A DNA stretch of 64,000 bases from Streptomyces sp. Ag109_O5-10. GTDB taxonomy: Bacteria; Actinomycetota; Actinomycetes; Streptomycetales; Streptomycetaceae. Location of the stretch: the NCBI RefSeq assembly GCF_900105755.1, contig NZ_FNTQ01000001.1, positions 7,378,001 through 7,442,000 on the forward strand, in the 5' to 3' direction. This document shows, one piece after another, positions 32,301 through 39,409 of the stretch; the stretch's first letter is position 1; every line of letters begins with the position of its first letter. The notes beneath the pieces were generated by a model. The model had not been told where the DNA came from. It saw only the letters and a list, made by a program, of their open reading frames with translations, and searched no databases. A program made the position numbers and the translations under genes.

Positions 32301-33195
32301 GGTTGGTGGTGCCGCCGATGGTGGTGGTGATGTAGAAGTACGCGTTGTCCTCGGAGCTGACCTGCGAGGCGATGATGACCGGCACCAGGTAGACCACGGC
32401 CAGGGAGAACAGCGAGCCGGTGTAGTCGCCGGCCAGGAACCTGCCGATCTCCCTGAGCGTGGGCGGCTTCGCGTGGTCGGCGGTCGCCTCGACGTGCCGG
32501 GGCACCAGGCGCCGGAACACCAGCCAGCCCAGCGGCACGAACGAGGTGGCGATCGCGGCGACCCAGGAGACGAAGACACCGGCCACCGGGACCGCCGCCG
32601 CGAACGCGACGAGCAGCGCCAGCTTGACGGCCGAGAACACGGTGTTGCCGACCGGCACCCAGGGCGCGTTGCGCAGCCCGGTCAGCACCCCGTCCTGCAG
32701 CGTGAGCAGGTTCCAGGCGATCACCGCCACGACGAACCCGAGCCCGGGCAGCGGCCCGTGCAGGAAGCGGTACGACGGCCCCCAGACGCCGAGTGTCATC
32801 AGGAAGACGCCGGCCGCCACCGCCACGATCAGCGAACTGCCCGCGTAGGTGCGGAAGATGAGTCTGCCGGTCTGGCGTCCGGCGACCGGGATGAAGCGGG
32901 CCAGGGCGCCGGTCAGGGTCACCGCGGTGAGGCCCGCGAGGAGTTTCATGGCGGCGATGGCGGCGGAGCCCTGGCCGACGGCCGACTCGGAGTAGTAGCG
33001 GGCCGCGGCCAGCCAGAACCCCAGGCCCAGGACGGCCGAGATGCCGGTGTTCAGCATCAGCGCGTAGGCGTTCCGGAAGAGCGGACTGCCCCCGGGCGAG
33101 CCGCCCCGTCCGGGCAGGCGAAGGCGGCGCCCCGACTGCTCGGGCGCCGCTGTGTCGGGTGTGTTGGCCTCTGTTGTGGTGGTCGTGTCAGACAC
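29398..33195 (-). CDS. giant Wzx-like flippase fused to a polytopic glycosyltransferase/polymerase-like membrane domain
   Basis: A 1265-residue membrane protein read as one uninterrupted frame. Residues about 35-455 are a polysaccharide-flippase (MATE/MVF superfamily) domain: LFRNAYALMLNTGISAVLGL, many helices, FLAGDYTGSLFSLAVVYLVP. A cytoplasmic-looking, charged, Pro-rich linker of about 150 residues follows. The C-terminal half (about 620-1265) has about a dozen helices and a large extracellular loop (AMDYVYAHDRPTVRLLWLSND...), resembling GT-C/Wzy-type proteins. It would export and possibly extend a lipid-linked saccharide. The GTG start overlaps the deacetylase stop by 8 bases. Fusion of these two functions is unusual. 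Confidence 0.75.
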   Translation of the reverse strand: MSDTTTTTEANTPDTAAPEQSGRRLRLPGRGGSPGGSPLFRNAYALMLNTGISAVLGLGFWLAAARYYSESAVGQGSAAIAAMKLLAGLTAVTLTGALARFIPVAGRQTGRLIFRTYAGSSLIVAVAAGVFLMTLGVWGPSYRFLHGPLPGLGFVVAVIAWNLLTLQDGVLTGLRNAPWVPVGNTVFSAVKLALLVAFAAAVPVAGVFVSWVAAIATSFVPLGWLVFRRLVPRHVEATADHAKPPTLREIGRFLAGDYTGSLFSLAVVYLVPVIIASQVSSEDNAYFYITTTIGGTTNLLAINMGASLTVEGSHDPARLAGNARAALKRMARIMLPICALLFFGAPWILGVFGPGYADAATPLLRWFAVGALLRVVMETYFAVLRAQSRTAGLAWLQGLLCVLVLGLTLLLLPRMGLTGAGVAEISSLAVIVAIAAPRLWWTLRAVPAEVPADAAPDGDLADLGAREVPSAAAPRRRGPAWALDTDTLALGIHVDFDHVERRPDVRPGPGTPPTGQPVVRTGDRPTWALRPPRNLGLPVEEREPHAESSLGPAEASLLGEAVDAPFGKDAVPEEPVGPAEVPEESGPARPLRERLTPTRPGVVLGCLLAAALLLYWVPATRLDDADLDRMGGLGLVSVLPLPTLVGAALLVTVFAALLWLRREHKALLLVTLLATVVSLHALPAVIETEPRFPTAWQHLGFIDYIDRTGSAVPDLDARWSWPGFFAAAAFIGRACGVTDFTEVIRWWPTFIQLAYLAPMFLLVRSLRASWRAKWTGIWIFVLCGWVGQDYFSPQGFTYLLYLMFVAILLVWFRAPHVVWTRFRPGEAEVEPANRRQQAVLLMVLIGLYAATVPAHQLTPFVMLGVLAVLVLIGRSEPRGLPLLFGVVAAVWLGFMAEPYWSGHFNELFGGVGGVGSNVSTSVSGRIQGGSSTHKLVLYVRVLLAGSMMAFAVWGWWRRRFHRYRERSLLVLTFVPFLGFGMQSYGGEMALRVFLFAVPGAALLAGLALFPRTGATAKEREKDGISLAPVAALLAGLLLMGGFLVARWGNESFERVRPGEVAAMDYVYAHDRPTVRLLWLSNDTVNDVTPAIPWGAKDMERVDYVPTLAPTDPVLVSSLVKALRDAGPNSYLMVNRSQVVYLRMDAGYSATWAGRLIQNLDDRQDLTKVLVNDDVTMYALRKQPAGAVAKPDPGPIGPRITWTPWSVIGGLAAVALILLLTAREVVRVAIRPGVRQLRLLQGSFWFSLPLLAVLLASLAQRFMTLK

Positions 33196-33988
33196 GGGAA
33201 CGGATGGCCTTCCGGCGGACCTGGCGTGCTCTGCGGAGAACGGCGTACCCCTTGGTGAGGGCACGGTCCCTGGCGAAGTTGCGGGCGATCGACCGGCCTT
33301 CGAGCAGCCGTACGAACTCCGCGGCGTCCGTACTGCGGCGCACGGTGACGCGCTGCAGCGCGAACGGACCCTGACGGCGGCGGGCGAGACCGTTGCCGAC
33401 GGCGAGCGCCTGGGCGTACCCGGCCGCCCGCACGGCCTGCCGGACCCTGCGGCTGGAGTAGCCGTACGGGTAGGCGAACGAGGCCGGAGGCGCGCCGAGT
33501 TCGTCCGTGACGATCTCCCGGCTGCGCACCAGCTCGGTGCGCAGCCGCTCGTCGTCCAGCTGGTCGAGCTGCGGGTGGGTGTGACTGTGGCCGCCGATCT
33601 CGCAGCCGGCGCCCGCGAGTGCGCGTACCTGGTCCCAGTCGAGCATGGCGTCCAGGCCGCCTCCGGTGTCGTGCGCGCCCCTGATCCAGCCCGTCGAGAC
33701 GAACAGCGTGGACACGAAGCCGTACTTGGCGAGCACGGGCAGGGCGTGCCGGTGGACGCCCTCGTAGCCGTCGTCGAAGGTGATGAGGACGGGACGGTCG
33801 GGGAGCGGGCCACCGTCGCGCCAGCCCGCCGCCAGATCCGCCGTGTCGATGGGCGTGAGGCCCAGGTCGCCGACGAGCGCCATCTGCTCGGCGAACGCCT
33901 CCGGCGCCACCGACAGCGCGCGGGTGGCGTCGTTGGGCGAGGTCGCGACCGAGTGGTACATGAGGATGGGGACCGGGGTCTCAGCCAT
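33188..33988 (-). CDS. polysaccharide deacetylase (NodB family)
   Basis: A 266-residue NodB-homology enzyme: PILMYHSV at the start, motif 1 LITFDDGYEGV (catalytic base Asp and metal-binding Asp), motif 2 GGHSHTHPQL (metal-binding His pair), motif 3 FAYPYGYSSRRV. No signal peptide is seen, so it may act in the cytoplasm on lipid-linked sugar. The family removes N-acetyl groups from GlcNAc-type polymers. Eight bases overlap the GT2 gene before it and eight the flippase fusion after it, so the four genes form one tightly coupled operon. Confidence 0.88.
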   Translation of the reverse strand: MAETPVPILMYHSVATSPNDATRALSVAPEAFAEQMALVGDLGLTPIDTADLAAGWRDGGPLPDRPVLITFDDGYEGVHRHALPVLAKYGFVSTLFVSTGWIRGAHDTGGGLDAMLDWDQVRALAGAGCEIGGHSHTHPQLDQLDDERLRTELVRSREIVTDELGAPPASFAYPYGYSSRRVRQAVRAAGYAQALAVGNGLARRRQGPFALQRVTVRRSTDAAEFVRLLEGRSIARNFARDRALTKGYAVLRRARQVRRKAIRSRV

Positions 33989-34970
33989 GGGAGCCCTCCT
34001 CGATCCGGGCGACGGCGAAGGTCGCGCCGCTCCGCCGGGCCCGCACGCTCCCCACCAGGTAGCCGCCCGCCGCCGTCAGCACCCCGGCGACGATCGCACC
34101 CGCCCGGCCCGCGCCGCCCGGCCGGGCCAGCAGTGCGTCCCGCAGGCCACGAGCGACCCCCGCGGGCAGCACACGCGTGGTGTAACGGCGTTCGGACTCC
34201 AGGCCCTTGCCGGCGCCCACACTGCGGGCGACCAGGGCCTTGGAGAGGCCCTCGGCGTAGGCGCGGGTGCGGAAGTACCCGAAGTGCTCGCGGACCTCCG
34301 GGACCCGGTGGTGGATCACCGCACGGTCGTCGATGAGCAGCACGGCGTCCGGGCGGGCCCGGGTGAGCCGGATGCACAGCTCGGTCTCCTCGCAGCCCAG
34401 CGGGCGCTTGTCGCCGTCGCGGCCGATGCCGGTGGCGAAGCCGCCCGCCGCGTCGAAGGCCGTGCGCCGGAAAGAAGCGTTTCCGCCGAGGACGTTCCGG
34501 ACTCGGACGCGGCCCGCCGGCAGCCCCCGGTAGGTGCAGCCGACCACCCAGTCGAACTCCTCCGGGAACCAGTCGGGCCGGCGGCCCGAGGCCCAGACGG
34601 GCAGGGTCCGGCCGCCGACCGCCATCACCTTCGGGTCGGCGTACCCCTCGGCGAATCGGCGCAGCCAGTCCCGCTCGGCCACGGCGTCGTCGTCGAGGAA
34701 GGCGATGACCTCGCCGTAGGAGGCGGCGATGCCCGTGTTGCGGCCCGCGGACAGACCGCGGGGGCCCGCGTTGGCGAGCACCCGCACTCCGGTGACCTCT
34801 TCGTACTCCTTCGTGAGCCGTTCCAGGAGCGCCGGGTTGTGGTCGACGACCAGCAGGGTCTCCAGCGCCGGACACGACTGGGCGCGCACCGAGGAGACCG
34901 CCGCGAGGATGTCCTCCCAGCGGTCCTCGGTGTACACGCAGATCACGACGGAGATGTCGGGATCGCTCAA
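33981..34970 (-). CDS. GT2-family glycosyltransferase
   Basis: A 329-residue GT-A glycosyltransferase. The start is ISVVICVYTEDRWEDI, the metal-binding DxD is AFLDDDAVAERDWL, and the acceptor region CEETELCIRLTR is the usual (ED)xx(ED) element. A C-terminal hydrophobic stretch (AGAIVAGVLTAAGGYLVGSV) anchors it to the membrane. It probably adds a sugar to the lipid-linked repeat unit exported by the flippase fusion. The TTG start overlaps the preceding stop (TTGA), with GGGAGA 6-10 bases upstream. Confidence 0.85.
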   Translation of the reverse strand: MSDPDISVVICVYTEDRWEDILAAVSSVRAQSCPALETLLVVDHNPALLERLTKEYEEVTGVRVLANAGPRGLSAGRNTGIAASYGEVIAFLDDDAVAERDWLRRFAEGYADPKVMAVGGRTLPVWASGRRPDWFPEEFDWVVGCTYRGLPAGRVRVRNVLGGNASFRRTAFDAAGGFATGIGRDGDKRPLGCEETELCIRLTRARPDAVLLIDDRAVIHHRVPEVREHFGYFRTRAYAEGLSKALVARSVGAGKGLESERRYTTRVLPAGVARGLRDALLARPGGAGRAGAIVAGVLTAAGGYLVGSVRARRSGATFAVARIEEGSHG

Positions 34971-35788
34971 GACGACTCTCCCCGGCCCGTGGTGAGCATC
35001 GGGGAGTGCCGTACCTGCCGGCGCCGGTCACGCCGGTTGGAGCGCTCCTTCAGGATCACCTTGAGCACGCGCAGCCCGTCGCGGACGGCACGCAGGTTGC
35101 TGGTGCCGTGGATGCGGAGGTACTCGTAGCTCGGGATCTCCTGCACCTTCAGACCCGCCTTGACCACGCGGATGTTGATGAGGGTCTCGATCTCGAAGCC
35201 GGTGCAGTCGAGGTCGATCTTGTCGAGGCAGTGCCGCCAGAAGGCGTTGTACCCGTAGCAGAGGTCCGTGTAGCGGGCGCCGAACTTGCGGTTGACGACC
35301 GTGCACAGGGCCCAGTTGCCGAGCTTGCGGATGAAGGTCATGTCGTCCGTGCCGCCGCCGTTGGCGAAGCGCGAGCCCTTGGCGAAGTCGGCGCCCGAGA
35401 CCAGGGCGGAGACGTACGACACGATCTCGTGGCCGTCGGCCGAGCCGTCCGCGTCCACCATGACGATGATGTCGCCGGTGCACGCCTCGAACCCGGTGAT
35501 CAGGGCATCTCCCTTGCCCTTGCCACGCTGTTCGACGACTTTCACGTCGGGCCACAACTCTCGCGCCACTTCCACGGTGTTGTCGGTGGAATTACCGTCC
35601 ACCAGGACCACTTCGTGTATCCAGGCGGGAAGCGTCTTGAAGACGTAGGGGAGATTCTCCGCCTCATTCATCGCGGGAATCACCACACTCACCGGCGGTG
35701 TGATCGCCAGGTGGGAGGAGATCGGCCGGTATTCGGTGGCCATGAACGGATCTTGGCCCGAAGTCGGCTGACGTAGAACAGAACTCAC
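34967..35788 (-). CDS. DPM1/GtrB-like GT2 glycosyltransferase
   Basis: A 273-residue GT2 enzyme of the dolichyl-phosphate-mannose synthase-like group: VSVVIPAMNEAENLPYVF, VVLVDGNSTDNTVEVA, the DxD as IIVMVDADGSADGHE, and GKGDALITGF. It transfers a sugar from a nucleotide donor, often onto polyprenyl phosphate, and would start the saccharide. No membrane helices follow the catalytic domain. It is the first gene of the operon. The GTG at 35788 has only a weak GGGAC site; 180-215 bases upstream lies a pair of 16-bp direct repeats with a 21-bp period. Confidence 0.85.
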   Translation of the reverse strand: MSSVLRQPTSGQDPFMATEYRPISSHLAITPPVSVVIPAMNEAENLPYVFKTLPAWIHEVVLVDGNSTDNTVEVARELWPDVKVVEQRGKGKGDALITGFEACTGDIIVMVDADGSADGHEIVSYVSALVSGADFAKGSRFANGGGTDDMTFIRKLGNWALCTVVNRKFGARYTDLCYGYNAFWRHCLDKIDLDCTGFEIETLINIRVVKAGLKVQEIPSYEYLRIHGTSNLRAVRDGLRVLKVILKERSNRRDRRRQVRHSPMLTTGRGESS

Positions 35789-36212
35789 GAGTCTTGTCCC
35801 TCTCGTCCGGTGGACCGCCCGCCCCATGGGCGGCCCGCATTGGTGTCCGGTTCGAAAGGGGGGTTCTCTCACCCATGGCACGGAAAAAGAATCTCCGTAC
35901 CCGCAGGTGAGCTGGCAAAGCTGCCCGGTCTGCCGCGGAACGGCAGTCGGTCGCGCGGCACGACTCGGAAACGACAGTGGTCACCCGAGAAACGAAAGTG
36001 GTCATTGCGGTCACCGAGCACGGCACCCCCCTACCGCGCCCCGCCCCGGAACATCGCGGTCCTTGAGCCCTCCCCTGGAGCCGCTAGATGACGATCCGAT
36101 GCGGGTGAGATGTACGACGGTATTGACGATTGAACCAGTATGGCAAGTCCAGGAACTGGTCCTCACGTTTTTATTGGTTTGGCCGTTACGAAATTTTGGC
36201 CGATCCTGCTCT
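35789..36212. other. 424-bp regulatory gap upstream of the polysaccharide operon
   Basis: No gene seen. It contains 16-bp direct repeats (GAAACGACAGTGGTCA at 35968-35983 and GAAACGAAAGTGGTCA at 35989-36004). The stretch near 36110-36230 is AT-richer than its surroundings, with two copies of TTGGCCG/TTGGCC-type sequence. This is likely the operon's promoter region plus the 3' end of the membrane-protein transcript. Confidence 0.55.
35968..36004. promoter_or_regulatory. 16-bp direct repeats, 21-bp period, upstream of the GT2 operon
   Basis: The two copies differ at one base in 16 and their starts are 21 bp apart, so they lie on the same helical face. Each contains AGTGGTCA; a third related GCGGTCA follows at 36007. 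Tandem sites of this kind are typical of response regulators. The binding protein is not identified. Confidence 0.5.
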
Positions 36213-36656
36213 TCAACCCGAACGGATTTTCCCGGTTCGCCGGGGCATCCGTTCGAGAATGCGTTCCACCGGTCGCAGGAGTACCAGCAGAAGCAGCAGA
36301 AGGCTGATCGCGGCCACGGCGACGATGCCGCCGCGCCAGGACCAGTGGTGAGTCGCGAGCATGCCCTGGGCGACCAGCATGTCCAGGGCGACGGCACCCG
36401 CCAGCGCGGTGAGCGCGCGGGCCGGCGGATCGAGCCCGCGCAGTGCCGCACCGATCGCCGCGGCCGGCGCGGCGAGCAGGAAGAACAGTGCCAGGGGCCC
36501 GCGCAGCGACGAGCCCGAGTCGGTGAGCGCCAGCAGCGCACCCGTCCCGGCGACCGCCGTCGTGGTCCCCGCGAGCAGGGGACCCAGGTCCCTCCCCGGT
36601 CCTGGCCGTGCCTGTTCGTCCGCTGTTGATGATGTCTTCAGACGTATGGTCTGCAT
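36213..36656 (-). CDS. small integral membrane protein
   Basis: A 147-residue protein with four predicted hydrophobic helices (about residues 27-47, 52-72, 80-100, 106-128) and a basic C-terminus (RPVERILERMPRRTGK). No family is recognised. It lies upstream of, and in the same direction as, the polysaccharide operon but is separated by 424 bases, so it may be an accessory of that cluster or independent. The ATG at 36656 has no strong ribosome site. Confidence 0.6.
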   Translation of the reverse strand: MQTIRLKTSSTADEQARPGPGRDLGPLLAGTTTAVAGTGALLALTDSGSSLRGPLALFFLLAAPAAAIGAALRGLDPPARALTALAGAVALDMLVAQGMLATHHWSWRGGIVAVAAISLLLLLLVLLRPVERILERMPRRTGKIRSG

Positions 36657-36745
36657 GACCGACTTTGCCCCCCAAGGCGTCGGATGCCGGGCTTCAATGT
36701 CGCGCAGCCGAACGGAGGGCGTCAAGCAGGTCTCCGGACATGACC

Positions 36746-36778
36746 GTTCCCCAGAGGCACCTGATGCCTCCGGGGAAC
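36746..36778. other. 14-bp stem-loop in the lipase upstream region
   Basis: GTTCCCCAGAGGCA and TGCCTCCGGGGAAC pair at 13 of 14 positions around the loop CCTGA. It lies in the 297-base divergent gap between the membrane protein and the SGNH lipase, where nothing else is coding. It could be a terminator for an unseen transcript or an RNA structure in the lipase leader. Confidence 0.55.
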
Positions 36779-36953
36779 AAGTCGCCCGATTCCGGCGCGT
36801 TCTGATGATCGATTACGACACGGGCGTCAGGGGCGCGTTTCTCCCGAAGGGCCGTCAGGTCGAACTCCTGCACAGTTTTGGCATGGACACTTCCCGTCAA
36901 CACGCGTAGTTGCTACGACAGTTGTGGCGGAGATCCTGCTAAAGGGAGGTTCC

Positions 36954-37757
36954 ATGAGACGTTCCCGACTTACGGCATACGTGACTTCACTCCTCCTCGC
37001 CACCGGCCTCGCCCTCACCGGGGCGGCCGCGTCGCAAGCGCAGGCCGCGACCGGGGGCTACGTGGCACTCGGCGACTCGTACGCGTCCGGCGTCGGCGCC
37101 GGCAGCTACATCAGCTCGAGTGGCGGCTGCGACCGCAGCACCAACGCCTACCCCTACCTGTGGAACGCGGCCCACAGCCCGTCCTCGTTCTCGTTCCTCG
37201 CCTGCTCGGGCGCCACCACCGACGACGTGCTCTCCGGCCAGCTCGGCACGCTCAGCTCCTCGACCGCGCTGGTCTCCGTCACCATCGGCGGCAACGACGC
37301 GGGCTTCACCGACGTCATGACGACATGTGTGCTCAGCTCCGACAGCACCTGCCTGTCCCGCATCAGCACCGCCGAGGCGTACGTCGACTCCACACTCCCC
37401 GGCAAGCTCGACACCGTGTACGACGCGATCAGCGCCAAGGCCCCCAACGCCAAGGTCGTCGTCCTCGGCTACCCCCGCTTCTACCTGCTGGGTACGACCT
37501 GCCTCGGCCTCTCCTCGACCAAGCGCACCGCCATCAACAACGCCGCCGACTACATCGACACCGCGATCGCCAAGCGCGCGGCCGACCACGGGTTCACCTT
37601 CGGCGACGTCCGCAGCGCGTTCTCCAGCCACGAGATCTGCTCCGGCAGCTCCTGGCTGCACAGCGTCAACTGGCTGAACATCACCGAGTCGTACCACCCC
37701 ACCGCGTCCGGCCAGTCCGGCGGCTACCTGCCGGTCCTGACCAGCAACGCGTCCTGA
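36954..37757 (+). CDS. secreted SGNH-hydrolase lipase/esterase
   Basis: A 267-residue exported GDSL/SGNH lipase, very like the characterised S. coelicolor SCO1725-type enzymes (recalled from memory). The signal peptide ends near AQA-AT (residue 31). Block I is YVALGDSYASG with nucleophile Ser42, block III is IGGNDAGF (Asn), and block V is SYHPTASGQ (His). Six cysteines in the mature part suggest three disulfides. The family hydrolyses esters and glycerides outside the cell. GGGAGGT lies 3-4 bases before the ATG. It is monocistronic and convergent with the kinase gene, with only 17 bases between stops. Confidence 0.92.
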   Translation: MRRSRLTAYVTSLLLATGLALTGAAASQAQAATGGYVALGDSYASGVGAGSYISSSGGCDRSTNAYPYLWNAAHSPSSFSFLACSGATTDDVLSGQLGTLSSSTALVSVTIGGNDAGFTDVMTTCVLSSDSTCLSRISTAEAYVDSTLPGKLDTVYDAISAKAPNAKVVVLGYPRFYLLGTTCLGLSSTKRTAINNAADYIDTAIAKRAADHGFTFGDVRSAFSSHEICSGSSWLHSVNWLNITESYHPTASGQSGGYLPVLTSNAS

Positions 37758-37774
37758 GCGCCAGGCCCTGAGCC

Positions 37775-39364
37775 CTAGGAACCAGAGGGCGAGGGCGACG
37801 CGGAGGCCCCGCCGGTCGGGGTCTCCGTCGTCTTGGTGCAGGTGACCGAGAACGGCACCGAGTCGGACGTCGTCTCCACCGGACTGCGCACCTCGACGGC
37901 GATCGCGTCGCTCAGCGTCCCGCTGTCGGACCAGGTCGTCACGGTCACCTGCGTCTGCCGGGTCTTCCCGCCGCCGTCCGGGAAGGACAGCGTCTTCCAG
38001 CCGTGGTCGTCGAGCTTCCCGTTCTTCAGCACCCACCGGTACTGCACGTCCTCGGGCACGTTCCCCACCGTGAACGTCGCCGTGAACGTGGGCGCCTGCG
38101 CCGTCGACGGTGGACAGGTCCCCGAGTAGTCCGTACGGGACCCGGCCACATTGACCTTCACGCTCTGCCGGGGCGCGCTGCTGCTCGCGGACGCCGACGG
38201 GGACCTGGACGCGGCGCTGCTGCTCCGGCTGGGCGCCGGGGAGCTCAGGTTGCCGGCCGACTGGCTCGCCCCGGCGTTGTCGCCGCCGCCGTCGCCGTTG
38301 TCGCGGTTGAGCAGGGCGTACGTCAGTCCGCCGAGCGCGAGGAGCACCAGCACCAGGCCGATGAGCAGCACGGTGCCGGCCCTGCGGTTGCCGTCGTCGT
38401 GGCCGGCGGCGGGCGGCCGGGTGTCGGCGGGGGTGGGCATCGGGGGTGTGGGGGAGAACGGCGGGGTCCGCTGGGCGACCAGGGTCGGGGCCTCGTACGG
38501 CGCCGGGACCGGGACGGTGGTGGCCGTGTGCGGCGTGCCCCCCGCCGCGACCAACCGCAGGTCCCGCTCGGCCTGTTCGGGGGAGATCCGTGCTGCCGGG
38601 TCCTTGCGGAGCAGCCCCTCGATGACGGGGGTGAGCGGTCCGGCCCGGTACGGCGGCGGCAACTCCTCGTCGACCACGGCCCGCAGCGTACTCAGCGGGG
38701 TGTCCTGCCGGAAGGGCGAGGCGCCTTCGACCGCCGCGTACAGCAGGACGCCCAGCGACCACAGGTCGGACTCGGGGCCGAACGCCCGCCCCAGCGCCCG
38801 CTCCGGGGCGAGGAACTCCGGTGAGCCGATCACCTCGCCGGTCATGGTCAGCGCCGAGCTGCCCTCCACGGTGGCGATCCCGAAGTCGGTGAGCACCACC
38901 CGGCCGTCGTTCGACAGCAGCACGTTGCCGGGCTTGACGTCCCGGTGCAGCACCCCGGCGGCGTGCGCGGCCCGCAGCGCGGACAGCACCTCGGCGCCGA
39001 CGCCGGCCGCCCGCTGCGGGGACATCGGCCCCTCCGCCTCCAGCACGTCGGCGAGGGACACGCCAGGGATCAGCTCCATGACGATCCAGGGCCGTCCGCC
39101 CTCCATCGCCACGTCGTACACCGTCACCACGTTGCGGTTCGCGATCCGGGCCGCGGCCCAGGCCTCACGCTCCAGCCGGGCGTACATCCGCTCGACGTCC
39201 GAGCCGGGCAGCCCCGCGGGCGCCCGCACCTCCTTGACGGCGACGTCGCGGCCCAGCACCTCGTCACGGGCCCGCCACACGGCGCCCATGCCGCCCTCGC
39301 CCAGCGGGGAGAGCAGTCGGTAGCGGCCCGCGATCACTCGCTCACGGCCCGGCTCTTCGGTCAC
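37775..39364 (-). CDS. transmembrane Ser/Thr protein kinase with extracytoplasmic sensor domain
   Basis: A 529-residue Hanks-type kinase: glycine loop LGEGGMGAVW (21-30), Lys44 in VAVKEV, catalytic Asp142 in HRDVKPGN, and DFG Asp160. A Pro-rich juxtamembrane segment, one transmembrane helix (about 331-352) and an extracellular Ser-rich linker follow. The C-terminal immunoglobulin-like domain (about 420-510, with a Cys pair SGTCPPS and VTCTKT) replaces the usual PASTA repeats. It would phosphorylate cytoplasmic targets in response to an outside signal. The GTG at 39364 behind GGGGGG is preferred; an ATG at 39397 is possible. Confidence 0.87.
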   Translation of the reverse strand: MTEEPGRERVIAGRYRLLSPLGEGGMGAVWRARDEVLGRDVAVKEVRAPAGLPGSDVERMYARLEREAWAAARIANRNVVTVYDVAMEGGRPWIVMELIPGVSLADVLEAEGPMSPQRAAGVGAEVLSALRAAHAAGVLHRDVKPGNVLLSNDGRVVLTDFGIATVEGSSALTMTGEVIGSPEFLAPERALGRAFGPESDLWSLGVLLYAAVEGASPFRQDTPLSTLRAVVDEELPPPYRAGPLTPVIEGLLRKDPAARISPEQAERDLRLVAAGGTPHTATTVPVPAPYEAPTLVAQRTPPFSPTPPMPTPADTRPPAAGHDDGNRRAGTVLLIGLVLVLLALGGLTYALLNRDNGDGGGDNAGASQSAGNLSSPAPSRSSSAASRSPSASASSSAPRQSVKVNVAGSRTDYSGTCPPSTAQAPTFTATFTVGNVPEDVQYRWVLKNGKLDDHGWKTLSFPDGGGKTRQTQVTVTTWSDSGTLSDAIAVEVRSPVETTSDSVPFSVTCTKTTETPTGGASASPSPSGS

Positions 39365-39409
39365 GGGTGCCCCCCACGGCAGCTCGCGCGAATGCATCAC
39401 AAACGTAAC

